Below the pieces are notes generated by a model. It did no database searches and was not told the origin of the DNA. It was given only the letters and a program-made list of their open reading frames with translations. From the NCBI GenBank assembly GCA_023488455.1, contig JAMDDV010000018.1, positions 29,598-93,597 of the forward strand: a stretch of 64,000 nucleotides of DNA, written 5' to 3'. Of the stretch, positions 16,761 through 25,650 are shown piece by piece (the first letter of the stretch is position 1; each line of letters begins with the position of its first letter). The translations under genes and the position numbers were made by a program. Source of the stretch: Actinomycetota bacterium (GTDB lineage: Bacteria; Actinomycetota; Humimicrobiia; Hakubellales; JAMDDV01).

Positions 16761-17402
16761 TCAGTGATTTTTAAGGTCAATTATTCTTCTTAACTCCGTC
16801 ATTTCATTATCTGATAGCGGTAGTTTATATAACTCGTTAACCTGCCACAGTCCACTTTCTATAATTCTCTCCTTAGGCGAGTACAAACCAAGCCAGTTTA
16901 GGGAAGGAGCGCATTTGTCGCACAATGAAATGGTAGAAACGATCTTTGATTCAAGTAACAGCCTTTTTTCTTTATCATTCATCCTGAAAACAGAAAAACT
17001 AAAATTTCTTTGTATATACTCAGAAACCCTTCGCTCCATTTCTTTTCGTCTGTCATAGTTTATCGACTTCGCATATTTCTCTTTCAATTCTTTGGATGTT
17101 AAATCAAGTTCCCATTGTCCTAGGAATGGATCACTTTCCTTGTTTAATAAGCATCTTCCAATGTTTTTTCTGAAAATGCTCCTATCCTTGTTTTCATTTA
17201 GAAAATGCTGTTTTAGCCTTGACCTAAGTTGGTTGTTCCCGGTGTGTGTCCCAACACGAACAATCCTGTTCGTATTATGAGCTATCTCTCCTTTTTCAAA
17301 TAGAATGTAAATTCCATTTAGCGGAATCTCGTCTTCTTTAAAAGAGAAATTGAATATTTTCAGTCTATTAAATAGCTGATGTAACAGCTGACAGCTATCC
17401 AT
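16761..17402 (-). CDS. GIY-YIG-like nuclease-fold protein
   Basis: 213 residues. LNGIYILFEKGE followed by RIVRVGTHTGNNQLRSRLKQHF reproduces the GIY-YIG layout (GIY strand, then a [YR]VG strand, then an R-x3-Q/H helix). The usual YIG is replaced by RVG, a variant known in small GIY-YIG families. A conserved-looking GLWQVNELYKLPL lies near the C-terminus. It overlaps the DUF6884-like gene by eight bases and is probably translated with it. It may be a nuclease of a defence or repair module; catalytic Glu/Tyr assignments are uncertain. Confidence 0.6.
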   Translation of the reverse strand: MDSCQLLHQLFNRLKIFNFSFKEDEIPLNGIYILFEKGEIAHNTNRIVRVGTHTGNNQLRSRLKQHFLNENKDRSIFRKNIGRCLLNKESDPFLGQWELDLTSKELKEKYAKSINYDRRKEMERRVSEYIQRNFSFSVFRMNDKEKRLLLESKIVSTISLCDKCAPSLNWLGLYSPKERIIESGLWQVNELYKLPLSDNEMTELRRIIDLKNH

Positions 17403-17808
17403 TTAATTTTTTAAAAAATTGAAGCTGCCTGCCCTGTGATAAGCTTCCTAACAGAACCTCATTGTTTGTAATATGCGGAATAATATATCTTCTGTATCTT
17501 TCTCCACAAAGAAATAGCACCTTATCTTTTTTTAAATCTACTATTTTGCTTAATTTGTTAATTACATCATTAGCCCACTTTTTTACTTCGACTGAGGGCA
17601 TGGTATTTAGTGTCTTGTTATAGGGTTCTATCTCATCATTTAGACCCACTAATCCATATTTTGCGGAGAGGATATAAATATAATCAGGGAGAAGCATTTT
17701 GGCATATTTCAATCTTCCTTTAAAAAGATCGCTTGTATAAAGCTCTTCTGCTTTTGCTTTATGATCAAGTTTAGTTTTTACGCAGCCTATTAAAATAATA
17801 GTCATCAT
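17395..17808 (-). CDS. DUF6884-like protein
   Basis: 137 residues. The pattern IILIGCVKTKLDHKAKAEELYTSDLF, then YIYILSAKYGLVGLNDEIEPYNKTL is that of DUF6884 proteins (C-x-KTK near the start, A--LY-S-LF, SAKYGL--P---I-PYD-TL). The second Met codon is an equally likely start; no Shine-Dalgarno sequence is visible. It is the first gene of a unit with the GIY-YIG-like and DUF4177-like genes. Function not established for the family; a nucleotide- or base-modifying role is only a guess. Confidence 0.62.
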   Translation of the reverse strand: MMTIILIGCVKTKLDHKAKAEELYTSDLFKGRLKYAKMLLPDYIYILSAKYGLVGLNDEIEPYNKTLNTMPSVEVKKWANDVINKLSKIVDLKKDKVLFLCGERYRRYIIPHITNNEVLLGSLSQGRQLQFFKKLNG

Positions 17809-18026
17809 AAATAAATTTTTGGTTATATATTAAGATTTTAACAAATGTAATACAATTTTATTGACATTAATTCACTGGATTAAATTAGATTTTAGGAACT
17901 TAGGAGATGAATTCAAACATCAAACAAGAATAAAAATATGATAAAACAGGCACATAATCTTTAATATAATAGTGTATATTTCAATTAAGAAATAATACTT
18001 TGATATTATTAAGTGATGGGAGTGTT

Positions 18027-19301
18027 ATGCCAAGAATATTTGAAATTGAAGATAAGAGTAGTGAAGGATTAAATATTTCTGGCTTACCTTGGCTAAAAAA
18101 AGCGATTGGATCAGACATTATTAAGGGTGGCATATATTTATTAGCAGGTGAACCTGGAATAGGTAAAACAACTTTAGCGCTACAGGTATTGGGAGATTTA
18201 AGTAAACAAGGCATAAAAGTTCTATATATACCAACAGAACAAAGTCTAAGTGATGTTAAACGTGTTGCGAATAGAATCTTTAAATCGAAGAACCAAGAAG
18301 AACAATCATTAATTGGTGATTGTCTTCAATTAGATACCATAAATGATTTGTCAATGCTATCTTGGTTCTTAAACCATAGAGTTTTACCTCCCGAGAGTGA
18401 ATATCATGGATGCAAAATTATAGCAATAGATTCACTTCAAGGAGGGGGGTTATCTTCATCGGTTGGAGATAAGTATAAAACACTTATAAATTTTGCAGAA
18501 ACTGCAAAAGGCACTGGTATAACATGCTTATTTGTAAATCATGTAACGAAGAGTGGTGAAATTGCTGGTCCAAAAGCACTCGAGCATGTTGTGGATTGCA
18601 TAATATATATTAGAAGAGCACTTCGCCTAAGACCGCTTTTTGTACCGAAAAATAGGTTTGGGCCAGCTACTCTTGATCCCATAGTATTAATTATGGATGA
18701 GCAAGGTCTAAGTGAATCACCTCATGTAACAGCAGAAGCGAGTACAATATTTGGTTACAGTGGTATTGGTGGTGAATTTGCTGAAGCACAAGCCTCAGTC
18801 ACTATACCAAGATATGGCTCTCGGCCGGGATTAAGTGCACCATTTCTTCCAGGGAAAAAAATTCAACAGCTCCTAAAGGTATTAGGCACTCTTAATGATA
18901 TCGATGTAGTGGACTTGTCTTATGATGTAAGTTGTTATATTCCTGGAAGGCAAGGATATGCATCAGTACTTGATCTACCAATTATAGTAGCACTTTTGAG
19001 TTCTTATCTACATCAACAAGTTGATGATCAAACTATATTTATAGGCGAAGTAGATTTGACAAAACAGATTCGACCACCTGAAAGGGTATATTTAGCTAGT
19101 CTTGCAGAAGCACTTATTGAATCTCATCCTAGAAGAATTAAATATATATATTTGTCTGAGAAAGTCGCTGATGATTTTAAGGAAATGAAACCAAAAGAAG
19201 ATGGTGCTAAAGTAAGGGAAATTGTCGAAGTTCGCGGTATAAGAGATTTGGACTCATTAATACAAAATATTTGGCCATCTTTAACAACTAAAGAAAAGTA
19301 A
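18027..19301 (+). CDS. RadA-like (RecA/Lon-fold) ATPase paralogue lacking the zinc finger
   Basis: 424 residues from the ATG at 18027, preceded by GGGAG. An in-frame TTG at 18000 is less likely. Walker A is GEPGIGKTT (residues 41-49), Walker B is IIAIDSLQGG, and the RadA hallmark KNRFG is present in FVPKNRFGP. VNHVTKSGEIAGPKALEHVVD is the RadA L2-like segment. The C-terminal third (GRQGYASVLDLPIIVALLSS) is the Lon-protease-like domain of RadA. The N-terminal four-Cys zinc finger of canonical RadA is missing. It is followed at 20 bases by an HNH gene, in an AT-rich island, so I infer a specialised branch-migration or DNA-remodelling ATPase rather than the housekeeping RadA. Confidence 0.85.
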   Translation: MPRIFEIEDKSSEGLNISGLPWLKKAIGSDIIKGGIYLLAGEPGIGKTTLALQVLGDLSKQGIKVLYIPTEQSLSDVKRVANRIFKSKNQEEQSLIGDCLQLDTINDLSMLSWFLNHRVLPPESEYHGCKIIAIDSLQGGGLSSSVGDKYKTLINFAETAKGTGITCLFVNHVTKSGEIAGPKALEHVVDCIIYIRRALRLRPLFVPKNRFGPATLDPIVLIMDEQGLSESPHVTAEASTIFGYSGIGGEFAEAQASVTIPRYGSRPGLSAPFLPGKKIQQLLKVLGTLNDIDVVDLSYDVSCYIPGRQGYASVLDLPIIVALLSSYLHQQVDDQTIFIGEVDLTKQIRPPERVYLASLAEALIESHPRRIKYIYLSEKVADDFKEMKPKEDGAKVREIVEVRGIRDLDSLIQNIWPSLTTKEK

Positions 19302-19321
19302 CTTAAAAAATAAAAATTAAT

Positions 19322-19813
19322 ATGCCACCTTCATTTATACCCAAGAAAGTAGAAGATATCATTTATTATTACTACGCTAAACTTGTGATTGCACCATCAG
19401 CGGGCTTTAGAGGGAATTACAGCTTTATTATCGATACTTATAAACGATTAAAAAGTAGCGAGATTCATATGTCCGACTATGAACGAGAGCTTTTGCATAT
19501 TGCTAATATGCCAAATACATGTGTTTTCTGCGAAACTAAGTGTAATGAAATTCAAATAACTCATATTGTGTCAAGGAAATTTGGAGTAGGTCCAGGTATA
19601 CATAATACAGTTAACGCTTGCAGACAGTGTGCTGATTCAAAAAAAGAAAACGACCTTGTAAAATGGTGGTGTGAGGATCTAAATAGACCCCGAGATGAAA
19701 TACCTAGAGTGCCATTGGGGCTATACTTAAAGATTGCTTATGAGCTCCATAAAATAAATTTCAGTTTGAAAAAACCATGTAAAGAATTAGGTGAACTTTT
19801 CCTAATACTTTAA
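19322..19813 (+). CDS. HNH-type nuclease-like protein
   Basis: 163 residues. A zinc-ribbon-like HNH core is seen: CVFCETKC, then ITHIVSRKFGVGPGIHN, then ACRQCADSKKENDLVKWW. The pattern CxxC...H...N...CxxC---K is that of HNH endonucleases of the 5mC/type IV associated kind. It has a helical N-terminal extension of about 60 residues and a C-terminal tail. It lies 20 bases after the RadA-like ATPase on the same strand and is probably co-transcribed. No other partner is visible on that strand; the next genes converge on it. Confidence 0.68.
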   Translation: MPPSFIPKKVEDIIYYYYAKLVIAPSAGFRGNYSFIIDTYKRLKSSEIHMSDYERELLHIANMPNTCVFCETKCNEIQITHIVSRKFGVGPGIHNTVNACRQCADSKKENDLVKWWCEDLNRPRDEIPRVPLGLYLKIAYELHKINFSLKKPCKELGELFLIL

Positions 19814-19994
19814 TTTAATCTAGATATTGGTGTTAATAAGGATACAAAAATTCGGTTATGCTCTGAAGCAATGTCGCTCGAATTATGTAAGTTGCTTTCT
19901 GCTTTGGGATTATCATTATCTTCTTTTAGAACTTGAAATTCGTAAATTAATAAGTAATTATTATTTTCTAATTAAGAGACTGCTAATATCTTAT

Positions 19995-22451
19995 TTATTT
20001 CAAAATTACCAAATTGGCTCCCAATATTTCATGGAAGCGGGTATCGCAAGAGAATATAAAAACCTGATTTCTCCTTGAAACTTCTTTTAGTACTTCGACC
20101 GCAGATTTAAACCTTTCCTCATCAAACTGGTGAAATGACTCATCAAAAAGAAGTGGTGGGTTCTTATCGCCAGATACTATATTTGCAAAAATCATTCTTG
20201 CAGATATATAAAGTAGATCGCGTGTACCATCAGACAATTCATTAATGCCTGCCATTGCGCCTTTTTCAAGGCTATCAACTTTTAATATATTATCTTCATC
20301 AGCAAAGTCTAGCTTTACGGATTCATATTTTTTTCTAGTTACCTTGCTAACTATAATCGAAATCTCGTTTTCGGCCCTATTCAATGATTGTTTTATGTGT
20401 CTTTGCTGGGCTTTTCCCAAAATCTCAAGAGCCTTCTCTATGACATCTTTTTGTATTATTAGATTTTTTTTCTCAAGTTCAAGCTTATTGATTTCCTCAT
20501 TGATCTCGATCAAGTCTTCCTCATCTGGAACACCCCGTAACATATATGTATATTCCACTTTTTTTTCATTAAGATTGTTAATTTCATTTCTTAATCCATC
20601 AAGCGTTTCTATGGTTTTCTCCCTTTCGACTTCTAAGAAATCAAGTACATCTTCCTCATTTGTCAATTTTTTCATTGACCTCTTTATTTCTTGAGGCAAA
20701 TTACTCTTTAGAATATCAGCTTTAACTCTTAAATTTGAGTATTCATCCTTAGCTTCCGAAATCTTATCCTGGATTTCTTGCATGCTTTCATTACTCAGCA
20801 AATCTATCAGGTCAGATTCTATAGTTTCCAAACCCCCTCTTAGCCTTTGAAATTCATCATTAATATTTTTACCTTTCTTGATAACTTCATCTGGATCGAA
20901 ATCTCCAATTTCTTTTTGTTGCAAAGAAATTGTGGCATTTAAATTTTTCAAATCATTAATAGTCTTTTTCAACTCTAATTCATATTCACCAATTGTTTCG
21001 CCCTGTAAAACAATTTTAAGCTCAGTTTCCCATTTTTCCGTATCTTTAATTAACTTCGTTATTTGGCTATACAAATCCTTGAACTCACTTAATGATAAGA
21101 CACCAGCATTTTCCAAGATTTCTTTCAATTGATCTTTCTTAGTATCAAGTTCACTTAGCTTCCCCTTAAGGTCCTTTGAGGAATTAATATCGATCATTGC
21201 AACATCCTTAATTTCTATTTTTGCCCAGTTTGCAAACTTGCTTGATATCTTCTCTTTGCCTTCAAACTTCTGCTCACTACCGTCAATCAAAATTTTTCCT
21301 TCTATTTCCTTAAATGGAGTAATGGTAAACGATAGTTTTTGTTCCGCAATTAAATCTTCCGATGTTTTTATAAATTGGCTAAGTTCTAAAACCTTATCAT
21401 TAATATTGAAGTCAATATTAGGCAAAGTATCTAACTTTTTCTTATTTTCATTTATTTTTTTATTTAAATCTTTGGCTTTTTTTATAATCCCAACTAAATT
21501 TTTAACCTTTTTATCCCACTCCCCTTTATCTTCAAGATTCTTTTTGATTTCAGTAGCTTCCTTAATTGGGAGTTTTTTTGCTTCTTTTTCAAGTTTGGTT
21601 TGATTTTTTTTATTCTCTTCTATTTTCTTTTCTGCTTTTCTTATTCTATTCAACCTTTCTTCTGCTTTTTTATATCTATTAAATAAGTCTATGCAGTCTT
21701 TAACCTCTTTCATTACTGTAACAAGGTGATCTTTGATACTTTGGATTGTTAAATAACTTTTGTTTAGTTTAATTAACTCCTCATCTATTTTTGGTAATTC
21801 CTCAAGAGCTTTATGGGCATTACCTATTTTCACGGCTTTTTCTTGTAGGTCTGTATTTAAGCTTTCAATCTTATTTATCTTCTCTTGAATCTTGCCTGGA
21901 AATTTGGAAAATCGCTCTAATCCTTTCTTAAGTCCATCAAGCTCAATAGCTAGATCTTTAATAACATTTTGCGGAGAAATAATTGTTCCTGCAATTGCCT
22001 CTAAAAGACTTTGCTTAATGTCATCAAAATTTGAGACCAATTCTCCCTGTTTAATGGCTGCTGAATTTAGAAACAATCTTTCATTTGAAAAGCCGCTGAG
22101 ATCCTGAATAAATTGGATTATTTTATCTTTAGATTTTGTTTTCTCACCCGAGTTAACATCGCAAAATATGTTCTCCCTAGAATCAAAATCTCGCGTGATC
22201 TTGAACGTTTTACTATCAATTTCAAGTTCAGCTTCTACTACTGGCTTGCTCCAACTTTTCCAACTTGCCCAATTCTCTATCTCCTTGGAAGTAGATGCTG
22301 CATCCCTAAAAAGTGCACTTAAAATTGCTATTTGAAGAGTCGATTTACCTGACTCATTTGGCCCAAATACTACATTTAAGCCAGAATCAAACTCACATTC
22401 AAAATCCCTTAGCCCTTTAAAATTTTTTACTTGGATCCTTTTAATTTTCAC
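19995..22451 (-). CDS. YhaN/SbcC-like coiled-coil ATPase
   Basis: 818 residues. The N-terminus KRIQVKNFKGLRDFECEF and Walker A GPNESGKST (residues 30-38) are typical of Rad50/SbcC/RecF-type ATPases. Two long coiled-coil arms occupy about residues 170-680. Near the end are the YhaN-like signature LSDGTRDLLYISAR and a Walker B PPLLFDESFHQFDEERF. No CxxC zinc hook is present, which separates it from Rad50/SbcC and agrees with YhaN. It overlaps the metallophosphoesterase gene by 11 bases, giving an SbcCD-like nuclease pair likely to act on DNA ends. Confidence 0.85.
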   Translation of the reverse strand: MKIKRIQVKNFKGLRDFECEFDSGLNVVFGPNESGKSTLQIAILSALFRDAASTSKEIENWASWKSWSKPVVEAELEIDSKTFKITRDFDSRENIFCDVNSGEKTKSKDKIIQFIQDLSGFSNERLFLNSAAIKQGELVSNFDDIKQSLLEAIAGTIISPQNVIKDLAIELDGLKKGLERFSKFPGKIQEKINKIESLNTDLQEKAVKIGNAHKALEELPKIDEELIKLNKSYLTIQSIKDHLVTVMKEVKDCIDLFNRYKKAEERLNRIRKAEKKIEENKKNQTKLEKEAKKLPIKEATEIKKNLEDKGEWDKKVKNLVGIIKKAKDLNKKINENKKKLDTLPNIDFNINDKVLELSQFIKTSEDLIAEQKLSFTITPFKEIEGKILIDGSEQKFEGKEKISSKFANWAKIEIKDVAMIDINSSKDLKGKLSELDTKKDQLKEILENAGVLSLSEFKDLYSQITKLIKDTEKWETELKIVLQGETIGEYELELKKTINDLKNLNATISLQQKEIGDFDPDEVIKKGKNINDEFQRLRGGLETIESDLIDLLSNESMQEIQDKISEAKDEYSNLRVKADILKSNLPQEIKRSMKKLTNEEDVLDFLEVEREKTIETLDGLRNEINNLNEKKVEYTYMLRGVPDEEDLIEINEEINKLELEKKNLIIQKDVIEKALEILGKAQQRHIKQSLNRAENEISIIVSKVTRKKYESVKLDFADEDNILKVDSLEKGAMAGINELSDGTRDLLYISARMIFANIVSGDKNPPLLFDESFHQFDEERFKSAVEVLKEVSRRNQVFIFSCDTRFHEILGANLVILK

Positions 22452-23544
22452 TTAAATGCCCGCCAAGCTTATAAACAATTTGCTCAAACGCCTCATGTAT
22501 AACCTTTCTCTCCTCCTCTGTCTCCGCACCTTTTAATTCCTCAGCTAAAATATCTTCAAGGCTGCTATATAAGCTACCCTGTGGGAATTTGTATTCACTC
22601 TTCTTTTCTACGATCTTTTCCAACGATAAAAACAAAAAATTCGATTCTAAATCTTTTATCAAGTTCATTATTCTTTCTTTTGCTTCAAACGAAACTAAAG
22701 TATTTGTAATTATAGAGACTGCATGAAATTCAGGACATTTTATATTTTTTAAAAAATTCTCTAGTTCGGATAAGGGGTCGAGGGAAGCCAATTCCAACCT
22801 TAAAAAATTAAGTCTGCCGATTTTTATTATTTCAATGTTTACCTTACCCTTTCCTGAGATCTCAGCAATAACTAAGCCTCCTCCCTTTTGTCCAAACCTA
22901 AGCGGATTAAGCGAACCTGCGTACACAACACATGGGTTATCCGATCTCTCAATTGAATGATTGTGATAATGCCCCAATGCTACATAATCAAAACCAGATT
23001 GAGATATTTGATTTAAATCAATTGGATAATCAACTCCTCCCTTTTCCCCTCTAGGCACAGACCCATGAGCAATGGCAATATTTATGTCGGTACCAGGCGA
23101 TCTTGCCTCATTCAATGGTGATACGTCTTCTGAATGATAATAATTTCCTCTCCCAGTGACAGAAACCTCTTGTCCATTTATATTAAGGGAAATGGTGTGA
23201 AGGTCTTGGCTAAATATTGTGACATTCTCAGACCAATCGGTCTTAACCTGATAAACAGAACCTAATTTCAAGCAATCATGCCCTCCTGGGCAAATGATCA
23301 CACTCTTTTTGAATTCTGCAAGAGCTCTTTTAGCCTTGATAACAATCTCTGAACTTGGCAAAAAATTGTCATCAAACAGATCACCAGCAATCAACAACAG
23401 ATCAACACCTAAATCATGGGATCTCTTTAGGGAATCTTCGAATGATCTGAAAATTTCTTGCCTGGCTATTTTCCCAGAATTGCTGCCAAATCTTTCAAAA
23501 GTAATACCTAGGTGAACATCAGCAATATGACAAATTTTAATCAT
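22441..23544 (-). CDS. YhaO/SbcD-like metallophosphoesterase nuclease
   Basis: 367 residues. Metal-binding motifs in order: HIADVHLG, IAGDLFDD, PGGHD, AHGSV and GHYHNH. This is the calcineurin-like DNA repair exonuclease layout of SbcD, Mre11 and YhaO. The third motif reads GGHD where GNHD/E is usual. A C-terminal capping region follows and ends in QIVYKLGGHL. Paired with the coiled-coil ATPase by an 11-base overlap. Together they should form a DNA-end-processing nuclease; the genomic context (AT-rich island with a TerB-N protein upstream) suggests an accessory rather than housekeeping role. Confidence 0.85.
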   Translation of the reverse strand: MIKICHIADVHLGITFERFGSNSGKIARQEIFRSFEDSLKRSHDLGVDLLLIAGDLFDDNFLPSSEIVIKAKRALAEFKKSVIICPGGHDCLKLGSVYQVKTDWSENVTIFSQDLHTISLNINGQEVSVTGRGNYYHSEDVSPLNEARSPGTDINIAIAHGSVPRGEKGGVDYPIDLNQISQSGFDYVALGHYHNHSIERSDNPCVVYAGSLNPLRFGQKGGGLVIAEISGKGKVNIEIIKIGRLNFLRLELASLDPLSELENFLKNIKCPEFHAVSIITNTLVSFEAKERIMNLIKDLESNFLFLSLEKIVEKKSEYKFPQGSLYSSLEDILAEELKGAETEEERKVIHEAFEQIVYKLGGHLSEN

Positions 23545-23795
23545 TTTTAAATAATATCCACATTATATTCAGAAGCTTTTTAATTATCTTCAATTTATAT
23601 TTTTATCTATTATCAACTTTTATAAATCCATTGGCATCTATATTAATAATTAAACTCTAGTTTATAGTTTAACACTTCTGTAATATCATCTTCTGATAAT
23701 AAATGACTGATTTTTCTTATGCTGATTTAATCCATTTTTTTTAAGAAAAATGAGGTTTTTGAAAATTTATTATTGTGATTATTATATTTCCGAAG
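23545..23795. other. AT-rich spacer between TerB-N and YhaO-like genes
   Basis: 251 bases, strongly A/T-rich, with no coding frame I can support and no clear hairpin followed by a U-tract. It may carry a promoter for the nuclease pair, so the TerB-N gene need not be in the same transcript. Confidence 0.3.
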
Positions 23796-25586
23796 CTATG
23801 TAAGTTTAATTTCTTTTGATAGTATTGTGAATGCATCATTTGGAGGTAAAAACATATCGCTTTCATATATTTTTGATGTCTTTTCTAAAAATAATTCTTG
23901 CAATTTTTCTATAGTTAAACCTAATTCTTTAGATAATTTATTTACCCAATCAACTACGGCTGATACAAGAAATCTTTTATTACCTACATGGCTTGGGCCA
24001 ATCAAATCCATAAAACAAACCATAAGGTAGTATTCTAGTGCTAAAATTTTATTTCCAAACTTCTCATATATTTGCCCGATTCTCAAAATTGAACTCCTGC
24101 ATAGATCCATTTCCCTAATTGACTTATGTCTTTCTATATTTTGTTCAACAATTTGTATTAGGGCCTCTTCAATTTTACAATTGCTGTTTTTCATTATATC
24201 AGCTGCTACTTTTTCAGTTGATCTCTGGCTTAGTAAAGTATCAAGAATAAAATTTCGTTTAGACCTCTCAGACTTAATGTCGTTCATCTCATTGACCTGA
24301 GTTTCAGTAAGCATAACCCTTTCATCCGCAAAAACATTGTTTCTTACAAAAACCATATTACCGCACAAGTTACACCTTCCCTTTGAAAAGGGACGATGTA
24401 ACATAACCTGTATACAATATGGACAGATACCTTTATTATAATAGTCAACATTTGAATCGAATAATTTAACATCTATACCATCAAACAGAATGCTTTCATA
24501 AAAAACCTTGCTGGGCTGTTGTTTTTCACAGTAAACGTCTTTTGGCAATAAAACAACCATTGTTCTGGAAGTTCTATTGTGTTTTAAAAGTGATTTTACA
24601 TTTTCATGAAACTGGCTTATAAGTCTATAAACCTCTTCTTTAAAAGGTTTAAACATTGGTAAATTTGGGATTTCAGGGCTGCGTTGATTAGGCTCTAGAG
24701 AGTAATTTGCAACTATTATCTCATACTTTCTTGGCCACTTTTCAATCTTGAAATCTTTTATTGGAAATTCCATAATTCCATACCTTTGGACAAGGAGTTT
24801 TTTCAATTCCTGCTCAAATAACCTTATCTCTTCCTTTATCTTTATATATTCATAGTTTGTAAAACCCACATCTCTTAATATAGCAATTAATTCATTGATT
24901 GTAAGATTTTGACTAGCGCTGTGTTTGGCCATAATGTAAATACCGGACAACCGGGTTATTTTATTTTCTAACTCACTTTCAATAAAAGCTTTGGACATGT
25001 CAGGCCTATTGTGAAGCAGACATGAAGCAAGTAACGCATTTGAGGAGTAATTAAGAAAAGACCTATTCCTGTGGTTTTGTCTTAAACGCAAGACTGTTCT
25101 AAAGGCTTCTTCGTATTTTCCCCAAAAGAGGTGCCTTTCAAGTCCATAGTAAAATACGAATACATAACCAATATCTATCTCGGAATCTATATTTGTTAAC
25201 CAGTTTAGGTAAAGCCATCTTTGTTCAGGATACATTCTCTCAAAAGATGGGCAATACCCTATTTTAGGTATACTACTTGGATTGGGGTGATTCTTTATCG
25301 GTGCTTTGCAATATATTGCACTTGGTTCTAGGGTTCCAATTGGGATTTCAAATACTAAACTACCATTACTGTTACTGTATTTCCAATTTTCAGTTTCTGG
25401 ACCAATATTATCGTGCGGTTCATCAATAAACCATAGCAACTCAAATATTTCTGGAGGTATAATTGTGAGGATAGCTGAAATTTTCTTGCTGAACTGATGA
25501 GTAACATTTTTTTCTAAAACTTCAGTATCAACATTTTGCATACTACTTTTCTCGAACTCTTTTTTTATTCTATTTAAAAAGTCCAT
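23796..25586 (-). CDS. TerB-N domain protein with a zinc ribbon
   Basis: About 596 residues from ATG 25586; a TTG 12 codons earlier is possible. The segment YCPSFERMYPEQRWLYLNWL followed by DIDIGYVFVFYYGLERHLF is a close match to the TerB-N domain (Y-PS--EM-PEQR--YL-WL, D-GYVFL-FYGLERRL). A helical region follows, and near residues 400-430 a four-Cys zinc ribbon (CPYCIQV...CNLCGN). The TerB metal-binding core with its acidic residues is not obvious. TerB-N proteins have been linked to stress and nucleic-acid-processing contexts; here it lies upstream of a YhaN/YhaO-like nuclease on the same strand. Precise function unknown. Confidence 0.72.
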   Translation of the reverse strand: MDFLNRIKKEFEKSSMQNVDTEVLEKNVTHQFSKKISAILTIIPPEIFELLWFIDEPHDNIGPETENWKYSNSNGSLVFEIPIGTLEPSAIYCKAPIKNHPNPSSIPKIGYCPSFERMYPEQRWLYLNWLTNIDSEIDIGYVFVFYYGLERHLFWGKYEEAFRTVLRLRQNHRNRSFLNYSSNALLASCLLHNRPDMSKAFIESELENKITRLSGIYIMAKHSASQNLTINELIAILRDVGFTNYEYIKIKEEIRLFEQELKKLLVQRYGIMEFPIKDFKIEKWPRKYEIIVANYSLEPNQRSPEIPNLPMFKPFKEEVYRLISQFHENVKSLLKHNRTSRTMVVLLPKDVYCEKQQPSKVFYESILFDGIDVKLFDSNVDYYNKGICPYCIQVMLHRPFSKGRCNLCGNMVFVRNNVFADERVMLTETQVNEMNDIKSERSKRNFILDTLLSQRSTEKVAADIMKNSNCKIEEALIQIVEQNIERHKSIREMDLCRSSILRIGQIYEKFGNKILALEYYLMVCFMDLIGPSHVGNKRFLVSAVVDWVNKLSKELGLTIEKLQELFLEKTSKIYESDMFLPPNDAFTILSKEIKLT

Positions 25587-25650
25587 AAAACCACAATTTT
25601 TATTATTATACGATATTTCCAATCTCGAATTTATTTATAATTTATTTTTA

